From Hermatobates lingyangjiaoensis (taxonomy: Eukaryota; Arthropoda; Insecta; Hemiptera; Hermatobatidae), in contig JAPFBL010000570.1 of assembly GCA_026182355.1 (NCBI GenBank), positions 124,001 through 188,000 of the forward strand: 64,000 nucleotides of DNA, given 5' to 3'. A program made the translations under genes and the position numbers. The notes under the pieces are model-generated. The model ran no database searches. It had not been told where the DNA came from and saw only the letters and a list, made by a program, of their open reading frames with translations. Shown here one piece after another: positions 32,400 through 42,509 of this stretch (its first letter is position 1; each line of letters opens with the position of its first letter).

Positions 32400-33080
32400 A
32401 AGTATATCAAATGATTAAAAAAAACTTGTCAAATGTATATTGGACGTTAAGACGTTACGTCAAATATCTTTTACAAGTCATTTATACTTTTCCAGTTCAA
32501 TCACGCCAGTAACCAACATGAAACCTTCCTCTCCTAGTTTCAACTGCTAATTTTTAAATGACTAAAAATATCAGAGGCATTTCAAAACTGAATGATGTTT
32601 GATTAATTCATAATGATCAAAAAATAATATTTCATTAATCATAATTCATAATGATGATTTTTCATAATTTATCGTTTGAATATTTCATTAAGAGAGGTAT
32701 ACTGAAATTTATTTCTGCCCACATCTTGTATGAATTAAGCCTATTTGCATTTGAGCAGCCATTTTGAAATTAGTGAGTATTAGGGCAGTCCATAGTTCAT
32801 TGATAATGAATCGATACCCGGAGGAAGGTTTCATGATGATTATTAGAGAGAACAAACTGGAAAAGAGAAAAATTCAACTATTATTTTGATGTTATTTTAT
32901 TCCATTTCTTTTAAAGCAACAACGGGTATTCTACTTGATAATCAAAATATTTTCATTAAAAACAGAGTAACATTTATTTTCCTTCCAAATAAATTAGTTA
33001 CTCTTCTCTAAAAATATATGTATAAAGAAAGGTCTGAATTTATACCTGAACAACAGATATTATAAGTACACTACTTGAAT
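32400..33080. other. unassigned intron 3 sequence
   Basis: AT-rich, with a short internal duplication of ttcataatgat around 32610-32660. No exon or element recognised. Confidence 0.3.
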
Positions 33081-33116
33081 TTGTTAATACACTAAAGCAA
33101 AGATTATGATACTCAC

Positions 33117-33325
33117 ATTACTTCCAAATGAAGTGCAAGAATAAATTTTAAGAACCGGGATGTCTTGCAAACTGACTACTACTCCTAAACATTCGTTATC
33201 ACAGCTAACAGCTAAATGTGTGGGCTGGCAGCCCAAAGTAATCTCACGTCGAGGAAATCCAGAGGATGGAGAAAGTACATTTTTCTTAACATCTTCAGAT
33301 GTCAAGAGACTGTTTGTACCAAGAC
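33117..33325 (-). CDS. NUP214: NUP214 exon 3 (propeller)
   Basis: The exon is 209 nt, with an AAACAG acceptor and a GTGAGT donor. It enters in phase 1 and leaves in phase 0. It contains THLAVSCDNECLGVVVS, matching the HHLALSCDNLTLSV motif of human NUP214, then ends VLKIYSCTSFGSN. The phase fit with exons 2 and 4 supports the boundaries. Confidence 0.9.
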
Positions 33326-33403
33326 CTGTTTTATGAAAAACCAATTATAATTAGGATACAAATTAAAAATAGTACTTCTTAAAACGAATAAAAATATACT
33401 TAC

Positions 33404-33542
33404 AACAAAATCCTGTTGGTGTACCAACAAAAATGAGACCATATTTGGAAGCTGTTGCTACAAGACTTACTGGAGAATTCAAATTTAACTTGTAGGCTTC
33501 AGGAAAAATTCTCAACTGACCAGATATTTTAAAATGAAATTC
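33404..33542 (-). CDS. NUP214: NUP214 exon 2 (propeller blade 1)
   Basis: The exon lies between a TTTATAG acceptor and a GTAAGT donor and is 139 nt long, entering in phase 0 and leaving in phase 1. It encodes a segment with RIFPEAYKLN and SLVATASKYGLIFVG, close to the first propeller strands of NUP214, where human has LLAVSNKYGLVFAGG. The base composition is AT-rich, unlike the GC-richer exons 4-9. Confidence 0.9.
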
Positions 33543-33613
33543 CTATAAACAAAAATTGTGTAATGCATAAAACGTATAAGATATTTAAGTATATACAGAG
33601 TTAATAAAGATAC

Positions 33614-33640
33614 CTTAACTAATTTTGATGTTCCAGACAT
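33614..33640 (-). CDS. NUP214: NUP214 exon 1 (start codon, 9 codons)
   Basis: The ATG at 33640-33638 opens MSGTSKLVK, followed directly by a GTATCT donor. Phase 0 joins it to exon 2, which begins EFHFKI. Human NUP214 has a comparable KDFQF segment shortly after a longer N-terminus, so this start gives a protein some tens of residues shorter. It is the only ATG seen in frame with exon 2. A further upstream coding exon cannot be excluded. Confidence 0.75.
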
Positions 33641-33649
33641 CCTCTACGG

Positions 33650-35320
33650 CTCAATATTGCATTAACATTTATTTTCACGCATTTAAATACATGTCTCTCA
33701 TACAAGATAACATAACCTGCACTCTAAAAGCCCGCTCCTTCTCACAAATGTTGCCTTTGTTATCACAAAAAATGTTTAATGTTTAAATATTCTTCACATC
33801 TTACAAACATTGAATAATTACACTCTTCTAGTGATTATTATTATTTCATAATGCTAACTGAAATTATTGAATAAAAAATGAATGACTGACATATAATAGT
33901 ATAATTTCAATTATACAAAATGTCACTGAATTCATGCAATAACCAAAACAGTTTTGTTTTTATTAATTCTTTTAATTAAATAAACTATTTCAAGGCTTAT
34001 CTCTATTTTAACTATTAAACCATAAATATCAATAATAAAAGTATTATTCTAGAAATATTAATTAAAATGAATGCAATACTGTTTGTATAGCACACCCACC
34101 TATCTCACACAAGTGATTTTACTACTTAAAATTTGTAATTTATAAACTAAGTACAAGAAAGTAAGAACCGCTAGTTTACATGTAGTACTACTCACCAGTA
34201 AGATGCTGTCTTTACATGTCGATATTCAATTGCAGGCGTTTGTCTCCAAATTTTGAAATTAATTTTACTCGATGGAGGCCAATTGTTTGTTAAACTGACG
34301 AAGTTAAATGATTTAATATGCATGTAGGAGTGTGAATGTATTTCAATTATACTCTTGGTATGTTGAATTCAAATGATCAACCTGAGAAGTTAATCAGAAT
34401 GTAAAATAAGAAAATGTTTCATTTTTGTCGAGAGAAGCGACATCAGTAAGGTTTCAATGAGGGAAACCTAAACGAAATGAAGTTCCTGTAAGGAAGATCG
34501 ATTGATTATTCGTCATAGCAGACGATCACCTCAGTAAAGTAACTTGTACTTTGGAACTTACTTTTCCGCTCAGTTTTTAAACCATTGTCATGTGTAATGC
34601 TTATATACTCGGAATACAAAGGGTTTTTGGAATGAAAGTTTCATGGTTTCCTGACAGTCATTTGTATTGGCACATCTCACTAAGTTCCAAAAACCGCATA
34701 TCATGATAACTGTGAACAACAATGACAACAAACTAAATAACGAAAAACGAAATACCACAGGGCAGGATAGTTAGTAGTACATTATCTCAACATATGAAGT
34801 AGTCTTCTCACATCATCAACAAAAGTGAACGTATTACTTAGGAATAACACTTCAAAAGTTATTCAAAAAACATTTCTTGATTGAGACAAGAAATTACCTA
34901 AATTAATGCAAAGAAATCTGTCACGTAAGGTGAATTTGGGTTTTATGTTTCGTAGGTTATAGCTCTGTTTCCAATGTTCTAAGTTGTTGACACTGTTATC
35001 ACAACAGACTGATTTTAAATGATACTATATACTGAATTTTATTATTCTATAGTTTGTAGATTTCAGTTTTTGTTCTTATTCCATTTCATTTCAACCTGTA
35101 CTCTGCTTGACGAATAAGTCAAGTTTATTGGACCAATCAGAAATCACATCCACTAAGGAAGTTTATATAAGCATCCTTCCGGAAGAAGATTTTACCTGAT
35201 GATGACCAACGTAATTAGCATGCTAAATAAATGAATGGATTTAAAAAAAGAAATTTATAAATTTGGAGTAACCTTTATGCAACTTGTAAACCCATTTGTT
35301 AATCTTATTAAACGATTTAT
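33650..35320. other. sequence upstream of NUP214, no feature recognised
   Basis: AT-rich. It should contain the promoter if exon 1 is correct, but no core promoter motif or CpG-rich stretch could be identified. Near 35195 a CUGAUGA with no following GAA is a decayed PLE end at best. Confidence 0.3.
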
Positions 35321-35660
35321 TTTGAAATAGGATAGGATCTCTTTTTTACTTTACTATAAATAATTTATAGCAATCATGAAAAAAAATCCATCTTAAGATT
35401 TTGACGGAATTACCATGTTTTGAGGTCTCCCCCAAAGTAGTTTTGAAACATTTTTTTTTTTTTGATGATTGTTGTGAATATATGGGTGGGTGGAGTGTTT
35501 ATACAAAAGTTTGTATAGACTCTACATTCTATAATATTTGATGAAACAAATTAATATTTTACACAAAAATCATCCTTATAGTATAAATGTGCTGTTTAGT
35601 TTGGGAGCAATCAAGGAATGAGGAAAAAATAAAGATATGCCTTGAAATACTTTATTTAAT
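35320..35660 (+). repeat. 5' fragment of repeat R
   Basis: It shares actttactataaataattta, ttttgacggaattaccatg and gggagcaa with the longer copies at 44880 and 49855. It is truncated on the right. Confidence 0.55.
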
Positions 35661-35896
35661 TAAAAGAATTAATAAAAACAAAACTGTTTGGGTTAATGCA
35701 TGAATTCAGTAACATTTTGTATAATTGAAATTATACTATTATATGCCAGTCATTTATTTTGTATACAATAATTTGAATTATTATTAATGAATAATAATCA
35801 CTGTAAGAGTATAAACAAGTAACTATTTTTTGGTAAAAATGTTAATAGTATTTTATCTGTTTTCAGAAAATTTATAATATATATATATATATATAA

Positions 35897-37460
35897 TAAA
35901 ATAAAAAACGAAGGAAACACACAGAAAGACACAGACATAACTCACATCGATATTTCGACAATCGTCGTCATCAGGAGGTGCGAAGAGCGAAGAGTCCCGC
36001 AGGAAGACAGGGCGGTACTGAACTCGGAAACCGCAGCCAGTACCCCACCACTTACCACCAAGCGGGGGAAGGGAGGGAAGGAAATGAAGAGCCAAATTAA
36101 GACGTAAAAGGAACGAGTAAAAATTATAACTATAAAAAATTATAAAAAAGTAGATAAATCAAATTAAAATTAATAAAAATAATAAATAAAAAGTAAAATA
36201 AAAAATAATAAATAAAAAATAATAAATAAATATATAAAAAATAATAAATAAATAAATTATCGGTTGAGGTTGAGTCCGGGGGAAGAGCGAGCATCAAGTA
36301 AGCATATGTATGCCTCCTCTGAAGCTCTTAGGGTAACTTTATTGTTGGATTCGGGGATCTGTTTCAGGATCTGAACCCTGAAACAGTCATTGAAACTGAG
36401 TCCATGCGAGTTCGCATGGATGGCTACAGGATAGTTACTGCGTTGACCGACTGAAGCCCTATGACCATTCATACGAAGGCTCAACTTATTAGAAGTTAAG
36501 CCAACGTAAAAGGAGTCACACTGAGTGCAATCCAGTCGGTAAACACAGTTGCTCGAGGTACAGGAGGAATTGACCTGAACCGGGTAGGAACTATGGTGGA
36601 GAGGGGAATCGAAGGAAGGATTAGGATTTACAATCAGGCAAGTTTGACAGCCACGGCGTCCACATTGTTTCATTCCAGGAACAGGATTGGAAGGCTGAGG
36701 GGAAATATGAGAGAAAATGCTTTTTAGATTGGCAGGTTTACGGTAGGAAATAGAAGGGGGGTGATTAAAGATGGAAGAAGTAGAAGTAGAAGTAGACAGA
36801 ATCGGAAAAGACTCCTTAATAACAGCACGAAGTTTATAAGCGCCAGGGAAGTAGGTTGTCAGGAAGAAGGAAGTGTTACTTCTATCCCTCTTGGGTCTGG
36901 GTTGGTGGGAGATGTCAGCCGGTAAAACACGACTATCAATGAAGGAGCGAGGATAGCCTCGTTCAGAAAATTTGTCCTTTAAGAGGTTAAGGTGATGTCT
37001 GCGGTCTTGGAGATTATTGCAGATATTGTGTATACGGAGGGACAAGGATCGAGGTATAGACTTTTTAACATGGGATGGATGGCAACTATTGTAATGGAGG
37101 TACTGTTGGCAGTTGGTGGGTTTTATATGTACGGAAGTCAAGAAGTGTCCATTGTCTAAAGTAACGTCAACGTCAAGAAAGGTGATAAGTCTGTCGGAGA
37201 TGTCGTAAGTGAAAGTGATGGAGGGGCAGAAATTTTGAAAGGAGTGTAGGAAAAGTTCTAAGTTATGTTTGCCATGGGGCCAAATGAAGAAAATATCATC
37301 AATAAAACGGAGATAAAGGAGTGGAAGAAGTTGACAGGTGGCCAGGAAATCCTGCTCTAATTTGGCCATGAAAAGATTAGCGTAAGAAGGGGCCATAATC
37401 GTACCCATAGCTGTGCCTCTGGTTTGAAGGTAATAACGACCCTCAAACTGAAAGACATTA
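35897..37460 (-). mobile_element. Penelope-like element, inverted 5'-truncated copy
   Basis: The copy runs from the RT motif B region to the 3' flank with the AUAU-type hammerhead-like core (minus, about 35973). It appears identical to 38262-39827 over about 1.56 kb. The left border is a (TA)n tract (35878-35896). Confidence 0.9.
36257..37458 (-). pseudogene. PLE RT (C-terminal half) + GIY-YIG, 5'-truncated
   Basis: The open frame encodes the same last 383+ residues as the plus-strand PLE ORF: GTIMAPSYANLFMAKLEQDF, the catalytic RFIDDIFFIW, the CGRRGCQTC linker and GIY-YIG (CDSFYVGLTSNKLS). The RT fingers and motif A are missing, cut at the junction with the facing copy near 37460. There are no internal stops, so this is a recent truncation. 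Confidence 0.88.
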
Positions 37461-37461
37461 G

Positions 37462-39465
37462 CGCTTTAAACCTCTATCTTCCCACGAACCACCTCCACTT
37501 TCTGCATCACATCCTCTCGAACTCTTCATCTCCTCTATTGTCCGCAGATGTTCTAATCCTGCCTTCCTCAGAAGCCTATCTCCCCCGGATAACCTCACCA
37601 TTCCCGAGAGAAAAGCGATTAGCAGTTTGAAAAGAGACAGCTCCCTCCTTATCATGCCAGCTGATAAAGGTTCCTCTGTAGTCCTCATGGACCGTTCTGT
37701 CTACCACCGTGAGGCAATGAAACAACTCTCTAACTCATCTTTTTATCAACAGCTTTCTTCCAACCCTATTCCTCTTTTCCTCAAGAACTTAGTTTCTCTT
37801 CTTAATAACAGTGCTGTGTGTGAGGGCCTTTCTCCCCAGGATATTGACACCCTCATTCCCTCAAATCCCCGATGTCCTGTTTTCTACCTGCTCCCTAAAG
37901 TCCACAAGCCCTTCAACATGCCTGACTCCCCTCCCGCCGGTAGACCTATCGTTTCCAGTTATGGCTGCCTTACAGAAAGACTTTCCGCCTTCATTGATCA
38001 CTTCCTACAGCCTCTAGTTCGGAACCAACCTTCTTTCTGCAAAGACACTTTCCATTTTCTCCAAATTCTTAAAAATCTTTCTCTTCCCTCTACCCTTGAT
38101 CATCCTCTTCTCATGGTTGCCATGGACGTCACTTCTCTCTATACTTCAATCATTCATTCTGAAGGTCTGGACGCTCTGCGATACTTTCTTGATGGCAGAA
38201 CCGCACCCCTTAATCCTTCCACATCCTTTCTAGTCTCTTTGGCTGATTTCGTGCTACAGCATAATGTCTTTCAGTTTGAGGGTCGTTATTACCTTCAAAC
38301 CAGAGGCACAGCTATGGGTACGATTATGGCCCCTTCTTACGCTAATCTTTTCATGGCCAAATTAGAGCAGGATTTCCTGGCCACCTGTCAACTTCTTCCA
38401 CTCCTTTATCTCCGTTTTATTGATGATATTTTCTTCATTTGGCCCCATGGCAAACATAACTTAGAACTTTTCCTACACTCCTTTCAAAATTTCTGCCCCT
38501 CCATCACTTTCACTTACGACATCTCCGACAGACTTATCACCTTTCTTGACGTTGACGTTACTTTAGACAATGGACACTTCTTGACTTCCGTACATATAAA
38601 ACCCACCAACTGCCAACAGTACCTCCATTACAATAGTTGCCATCCATCCCATGTTAAAAAGTCTATACCTCGATCCTTGTCCCTCCGTATACACAATATC
38701 TGCAATAATCTCCAAGACCGCAGACATCACCTTAACCTCTTAAAGGACAAATTTTCTGAACGAGGCTATCCTCGCTCCTTCATTGATAGTCGTGTTTTAC
38801 CGGCTGACATCTCCCACCAACCCAGACCCAAGAGGGATAGAAGTAACACTTCCTTCTTCCTGACAACCTACTTCCCTGGCGCTTATAAACTTCGTGCTGT
38901 TATTAAGGAGTCTTTTCCGATTCTGTCTACTTCTACTTCTACTTCTTCCATCTTTAATCACCCCCCTTCTATTTCCTACCGTAAACCTGCCAATCTAAAA
39001 AGCATTTTCTCTCATATTTCCCCTCAGCCTTCCAATCCTGTTCCTGGAATGAAACAATGTGGACGCCGTGGCTGTCAAACTTGCCTGATTGTAAATCCTA
39101 ATCCTTCCTTCGATTCCCCTCTCCACCATAGTTCCTACCCGGTTCAGGTCAATTCCTCCTGTACCTCGAGCAACTGTGTTTACCGACTGGATTGCACTCA
39201 GTGTGACTCCTTTTACGTTGGCTTAACTTCTAATAAGTTGAGCCTTCGTATGAATGGTCATAGGGCTTCAGTCGGTCAACGCAGTAACTATCCTGTAGCC
39301 ATCCATGCGAACTCGCATGGACTCAGTTTCAATGACTGTTTCAGGGTTCAGATCCTGAAACAGATCCCCGAATCCAACAATAAAGTTACCCTAAGAGCTT
39401 CAGAGGAGGCATACATATGCTTACTTGATGCTCGCTCTTCCCCCGGACTCAACCTCAACCGATAA
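37462..39465 (+). CDS. Penelope-like element RT + GIY-YIG polyprotein, nearly complete
   Basis: An uninterrupted frame of about 668 codons runs from the fold-back junction to TAA. The family's core is in order: the N-terminal LTIPERKAISSLKRD, RT fingers MPADKGSSVVLMDR, FYLLPKVHKP, GRPIVSSYGCLTERL, motif A MDVTSLYTSI, motif B QTRGTAMGTIMAPSYANLF, motif C RFIDDIFFIW with the catalytic DD, and FLDVDVTL. Then come the Cys linker CGRRGCQTC and GIY-YIG with VYRLDCTQCDSFYVGLTS and NGHRASVG. No in-frame ATG was found near the 5' end. The nominal start near 37627 is TTG, and upstream codons still look coding, so the true N-terminus was lost at the junction with the inverted copy. It is the best preserved retroelement in the window, not a host gene. 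Confidence 0.9.
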   Translation, partial: RFKPLSSHEPPPLSASHPLELFISSIVRRCSNPAFLRSLSPPDNLTIPERKAISSLKRDSSLLIMPADKGSSVVLMDRSVYHREAMKQLSNSSFYQQLSSNPIPLFLKNLVSLLNNSAVCEGLSPQDIDTLIPSNPRCPVFYLLPKVHKPFNMPDSPPAGRPIVSSYGCLTERLSAFIDHFLQPLVRNQPSFCKDTFHFLQILKNLSLPSTLDHPLLMVAMDVTSLYTSIIHSEGLDALRYFLDGRTAPLNPSTSFLVSLADFVLQHNVFQFEGRYYLQTRGTAMGTIMAPSYANLFMAKLEQDFLATCQLLPLLYLRFIDDIFFIWPHGKHNLELFLHSFQNFCPSITFTYDISDRLITFLDVDVTLDNGHFLTSVHIKPTNCQQYLHYNSCHPSHVKKSIPRSLSLRIHNICNNLQDRRHHLNLLKDKFSERGYPRSFIDSRVLPADISHQPRPKRDRSNTSFFLTTYFPGAYKLRAVIKESFPILSTSTSTSSIFNHPPSISYRKPANLKSIFSHISPQPSNPVPGMKQCGRRGCQTCLIVNPNPSFDSPLHHSSYPVQVNSSCTSSNCVYRLDCTQCDSFYVGLTSNKLSLRMNGHRASVGQRSNYPVAIHANSHGLSFNDCFRVQILKQIPESNNKVTLRASEEAYICLLDARSSPGLNLNR

Positions 39466-39845
39466 TTTATTTATTTATTATTTTTTATATATTTATTTAT
39501 TATTTTTATTTATTATTTTTTATTTTACTTTTTATTTATTATTTTTATTAATTTTAATTTGATTTATCTACTTTTTTATAATTTTTTATAGTTATAATTT
39601 TTACTCGTTCCTTTTACGTCTTAATTTGGCTCTTCATTTCCTTCCCTCCCTTCCCCCGCTTGGTGGTAAGTGGTGGGGTACTGGCTGCGGTTTCCGAGTT
39701 CAGTACCGCCCTGTCTTCCTGCGGGACTCTTCGCTCTTCGCACCTCCTGATGACGACGATTGTCGAAATATCGATGTGAGTTATGTCTGTGTCTTTCTGT
39801 GTGTTTCCTTCGTTTTTTATTTTATTGTAAAAAAGTCCGCTGGAC
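39466..39845 (+). mobile_element. PLE 3' flank with hammerhead-like core
   Basis: After the stop comes a (tttat)n-like A/T stretch, then CUGAUGA at 39747, stem II GAC/GUC, and GAA-AUAU-C. The equivalent end with different stem bases is at 4187. Confidence 0.7.
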
Positions 39846-39867
39846 CGTTTCTTTTAATTGTGTATTA

Positions 39868-40545
39868 TATATATATATATATATATATATACAAACACTA
39901 ATAAATTCTCGACCGTGTGACAGATATACAACTAAAAAATGATTGATCGGGATGCGGTCAGTTTCTTCCACTTTCAATTCAAACTCTCATTGCCGACGTT
40001 TCAATTTTATTTAAAATCTTTTTCCAAAGGCCTACAAACAGAGGAAAACAAGAATTTTAATACGTACATTTTTTTTTTAAAAACACAAACAAAAGAAGTA
40101 CACTATGAAAAATGAAATACAATCTTGAGTATTAGGATAACAATGACAGAATAATAAAAAAGAGAAAAAAATGGAGTCCAACTATAAAAACAAAGTTTTT
40201 TTACAATGTACTTACACAAGTAGGAGTATTGGCAATTGAAGGAACTATTACAATTACATTTCTGAACTAGTAATGACGCTTTTTTTCTCTTTTTTATTAT
40301 TCTGTCATTGTTATCCTAATACTCAAGATTGTATTTAATTTTTCATAGTGTACTTCTTTTCTTTGTGTTTTTAAAAAAAAAAATGTACGTATTAAAATTC
40401 TTGTTTTCCTCTGTTTGTAGGCCTTTGGAAAAAGATTTTAAATAAAATCGAAACGTCGGCAATGAGAGTTTGAATTGAAAGTGGAAGAAACTGACCGCAT
40501 CCCGATCAATCATTTTTTAGTTGTATATATATATATATATATATA
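39868..40545. repeat. PLE fold-back (CUAUGAA-like variant) between (TA)n tracts
   Basis: Arms of about 240 bp (39930-40160 and 40285-40525) share gtttgtaggcctttggaaaa. The plus strand has GAUUUU-AAAU-AAAAUC then GAA-ACGU-C. Compare GGUUUU/AAAACC at 5330: both bases of a pair have changed. Confidence 0.65.
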
Positions 40546-40554
40546 AATTGTGTT

Positions 40555-40800
40555 ATTGGAATTGCTGCAAGAAACAATAGAGCTATAAAAACTGAATACT
40601 CATCCTGGATAATGGATCACCTGTCATACTTGTCGTATTTATTATTTCTTTTAAAATGACTTAGACATATTTTAAGTGATCGACTGAAACAATATTGATG
40701 TTTAGAGATTTAATGAATAAATTTGAAATAGTTTAATGACTTAATATGAGATGTAAGAAGAATAAAATTCTTGCAAGTAAAAAAAAATTACCAATAAAAT
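40555..40800. repeat. fragment of repeat R
   Basis: It shares gcaagaaacaatagagctat and gatgtaagaagaataaaatt with the R copies at 45600-45850 and 50570-50800. Confidence 0.5.
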
Positions 40801-40801
40801 A

Positions 40802-41354
40802 TACAGGGTGTCCCGAAAAAATGTATACACAATTTAAATTATTGTAATACTACAATAATTTATATAATAACTATAACTTTACATCATAACTATATTCATA
40901 GTTAACTATATTATAGACTGCCATGTTAACTCATCAGAAATTACAGTATGCTGTGGATTATAATCAAAAGGATTAATTCAGTGATTTTTTAACTCCACTG
41001 TGGCTGATCTTGTTTACTTGAACCTGCTGCACCTTTTCAAGTACTTTTTCGGTCTTGATCATCATCAGTAAAAGAATGAGTTAATCTGAAATTTAATTTT
41101 TCCTTTAAAACATTTCTACAACCAAATGCAAACAATTAAGTTATCAGCTTCTAAAAGATGGGTACATTTTTTTTGTAAACTCTTCGCATTATGGGTAGTA
41201 TGTAGAACAAAGCGGACTACAGTTTGAGAACAGTTGGTGGCAAAACAATAAAATAATGCTTATTAATTAGTTTACATGGTTAAAAAAAAATTACAATAAA
41301 CATCTAAATTACAATAATTTAAAGTGTGTATACATTTTTTTGGGACACCCTGTA
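40802..41354. mobile_element. Tc1/mariner-type MITE, 553 bp
   Basis: Terminal repeats begin TACAGGGTGTCCCGAAAAAA, with the inverse ttttttgggacaccctgta at the right end, in a TA context. The internal sequence has no recognisable transposase. Confidence 0.8.
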
Positions 41355-41784
41355 TAATTTCTGAATGCTTTCCAAGGTATGATGGATTTATCACAAAAAA
41401 TACATTAATCAATCTTTGAACAAAACTTAATATCCGATGTATATTTTCTTGTGCTTACGAATAGTATTTAGTTTGGATAATATTGTAGTATAAGGAATGG
41501 ATTCTGTTGTTCTATATTACAAAACGGATATTAATTTTAACATAATATCTCGGTGGTATTTTTTTCGTCAAGTAAGTGTTAAGTTCCTATTAATTTTGGG
41601 TAATACTGAAAATTGAAGAATTGGATTCTGTTTCTCTATGTCACATAACGGATACTAATTTTAAATATTTTTTTTTGGTTATTCGATGACACTGATATTT
41701 TTCAGATAAAGTATGAATATTTTGAAGTCTTATAAGAAAAACTTTTGGCTTAAATTTCAAGGCCTCATATATACATATATATAT

Positions 41785-42338
41785 ATAGGGTGTCCATAAA
41801 GTCCATGTGCAGTTTAAAAAAATTATAACTTTATTCGTATTTACGATAGAAATAATCTGTAAAAAAGATTAGAAGGAAGTAAACCTACATTTTTAAAGTT
41901 TTATTCTAAAAATAATTTTTAGTTTCCACAGTCCTCCATTATTAGCAATATAGAGGGTAATACGCTTTTGCAGTTTACAGAAAACATGCGCCAACTGATT
42001 TACAATAATCTGTAAAATCTTATTAGTTATTTTTAGCTTTCAAATCTTCAAATGGACAAGATTTAGATGCATACACAGTTGTTTTCACATAACTCCCATA
42101 AGAAAAATCTAATGGAGTCAAGTCTGGCGTGAAGATAAATGAAATGGTTCACCTCTTCCGATTCATCTGTATGGAAGAGGTTACCACATGATGGAGGTTA
42201 AGTAGATAAAATTTCAATAAAACTTTAAAAAATATAGATTTACTTCTTTCTAATCCTTTTTACAGATCATTTCTATCCCAGCTACAAATAAGGGTATATT
42301 TTTTTTAAAACGCACACGGACTTTATGGACACCCTGTA
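41785..42338. mobile_element. Tc1/mariner-type MITE, about 554 bp
   Basis: Termini TATAGGGTGTCCATAAAGTC and, inverted, TACAGGGTGTCCATAAAGTC, flanked by TA. The extended inverted ends run about 45 bp. It is a different family from 40802-41354 despite the similar length. Confidence 0.8.
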
Positions 42339-42344
42339 TATATA

Positions 42345-42500
42345 TATATTCTTCGACGTGGGGAGATCTCTATCACTTCGTCCTCTCTTCTAGTCTACTC
42401 CTGATGACGAACAACAGTTCGAAATATTGAATTCTGTAAGTGTTCTTTTTATTCTTTTTTTCTGTGTCGTGCTTTGTGTAATTTAAAGTTATATATATAT
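42345..42500 (+). repeat. PLE terminal fragment with hammerhead-like core (AUAU type)
   Basis: Plus-strand CUGAUGA at 42401, stem II GAAC/GUUC, then GAA-AUAU-U. It matches the 3' end of the PLE at 6480-6640 and ends in tatatatata. Confidence 0.7.
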
Positions 42501-42509
42501 AAGGAGGTA

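Larger units (their letters stand above)
2529..33640 (-). other. NUP214: NUP214 nucleoporin gene, partial (exons 1-16; 3' part beyond window)
   Basis: This is the span of a minus-strand gene assembled by eye from 16 exons whose splice phases chain together, except between exons 14 and 15. The joined product has a propeller of about 405 residues (exons 1-8), a Pro/Ala/Ser linker (exons 9-12) and a helical, coiled-coil-like region (exons 13-16). The order and the local motifs match animal NUP214: SKYGLIFVG, LAVSCDN, WSPKGKQ, YEDICFGS and a WRQEEGCSAELP block. In other animals NUP214 sits on the cytoplasmic face of the nuclear pore. There its propeller binds the mRNA-export helicase DDX19/Dbp5, its coiled coils join the NUP88/NUP62 complex and its FG tail binds CRM1. 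The FG tail is not in this window. Many introns carry satellites and fold-back repeats. No promoter could be identified upstream of 33640. Confidence 0.9.

Noticed and set aside
35190..35240. Hammerhead motif at CUGAUGA near 35195
   Set aside because: No GAA follows at a suitable distance and no stem II can be drawn, so it was not counted.
35853..39901. Host protein encoded by the duplicated ORFs beginning MALHFLPSLPP
   Set aside because: They lie in the PLE 3' flank, present in both inverted copies, and run into (TA)n.
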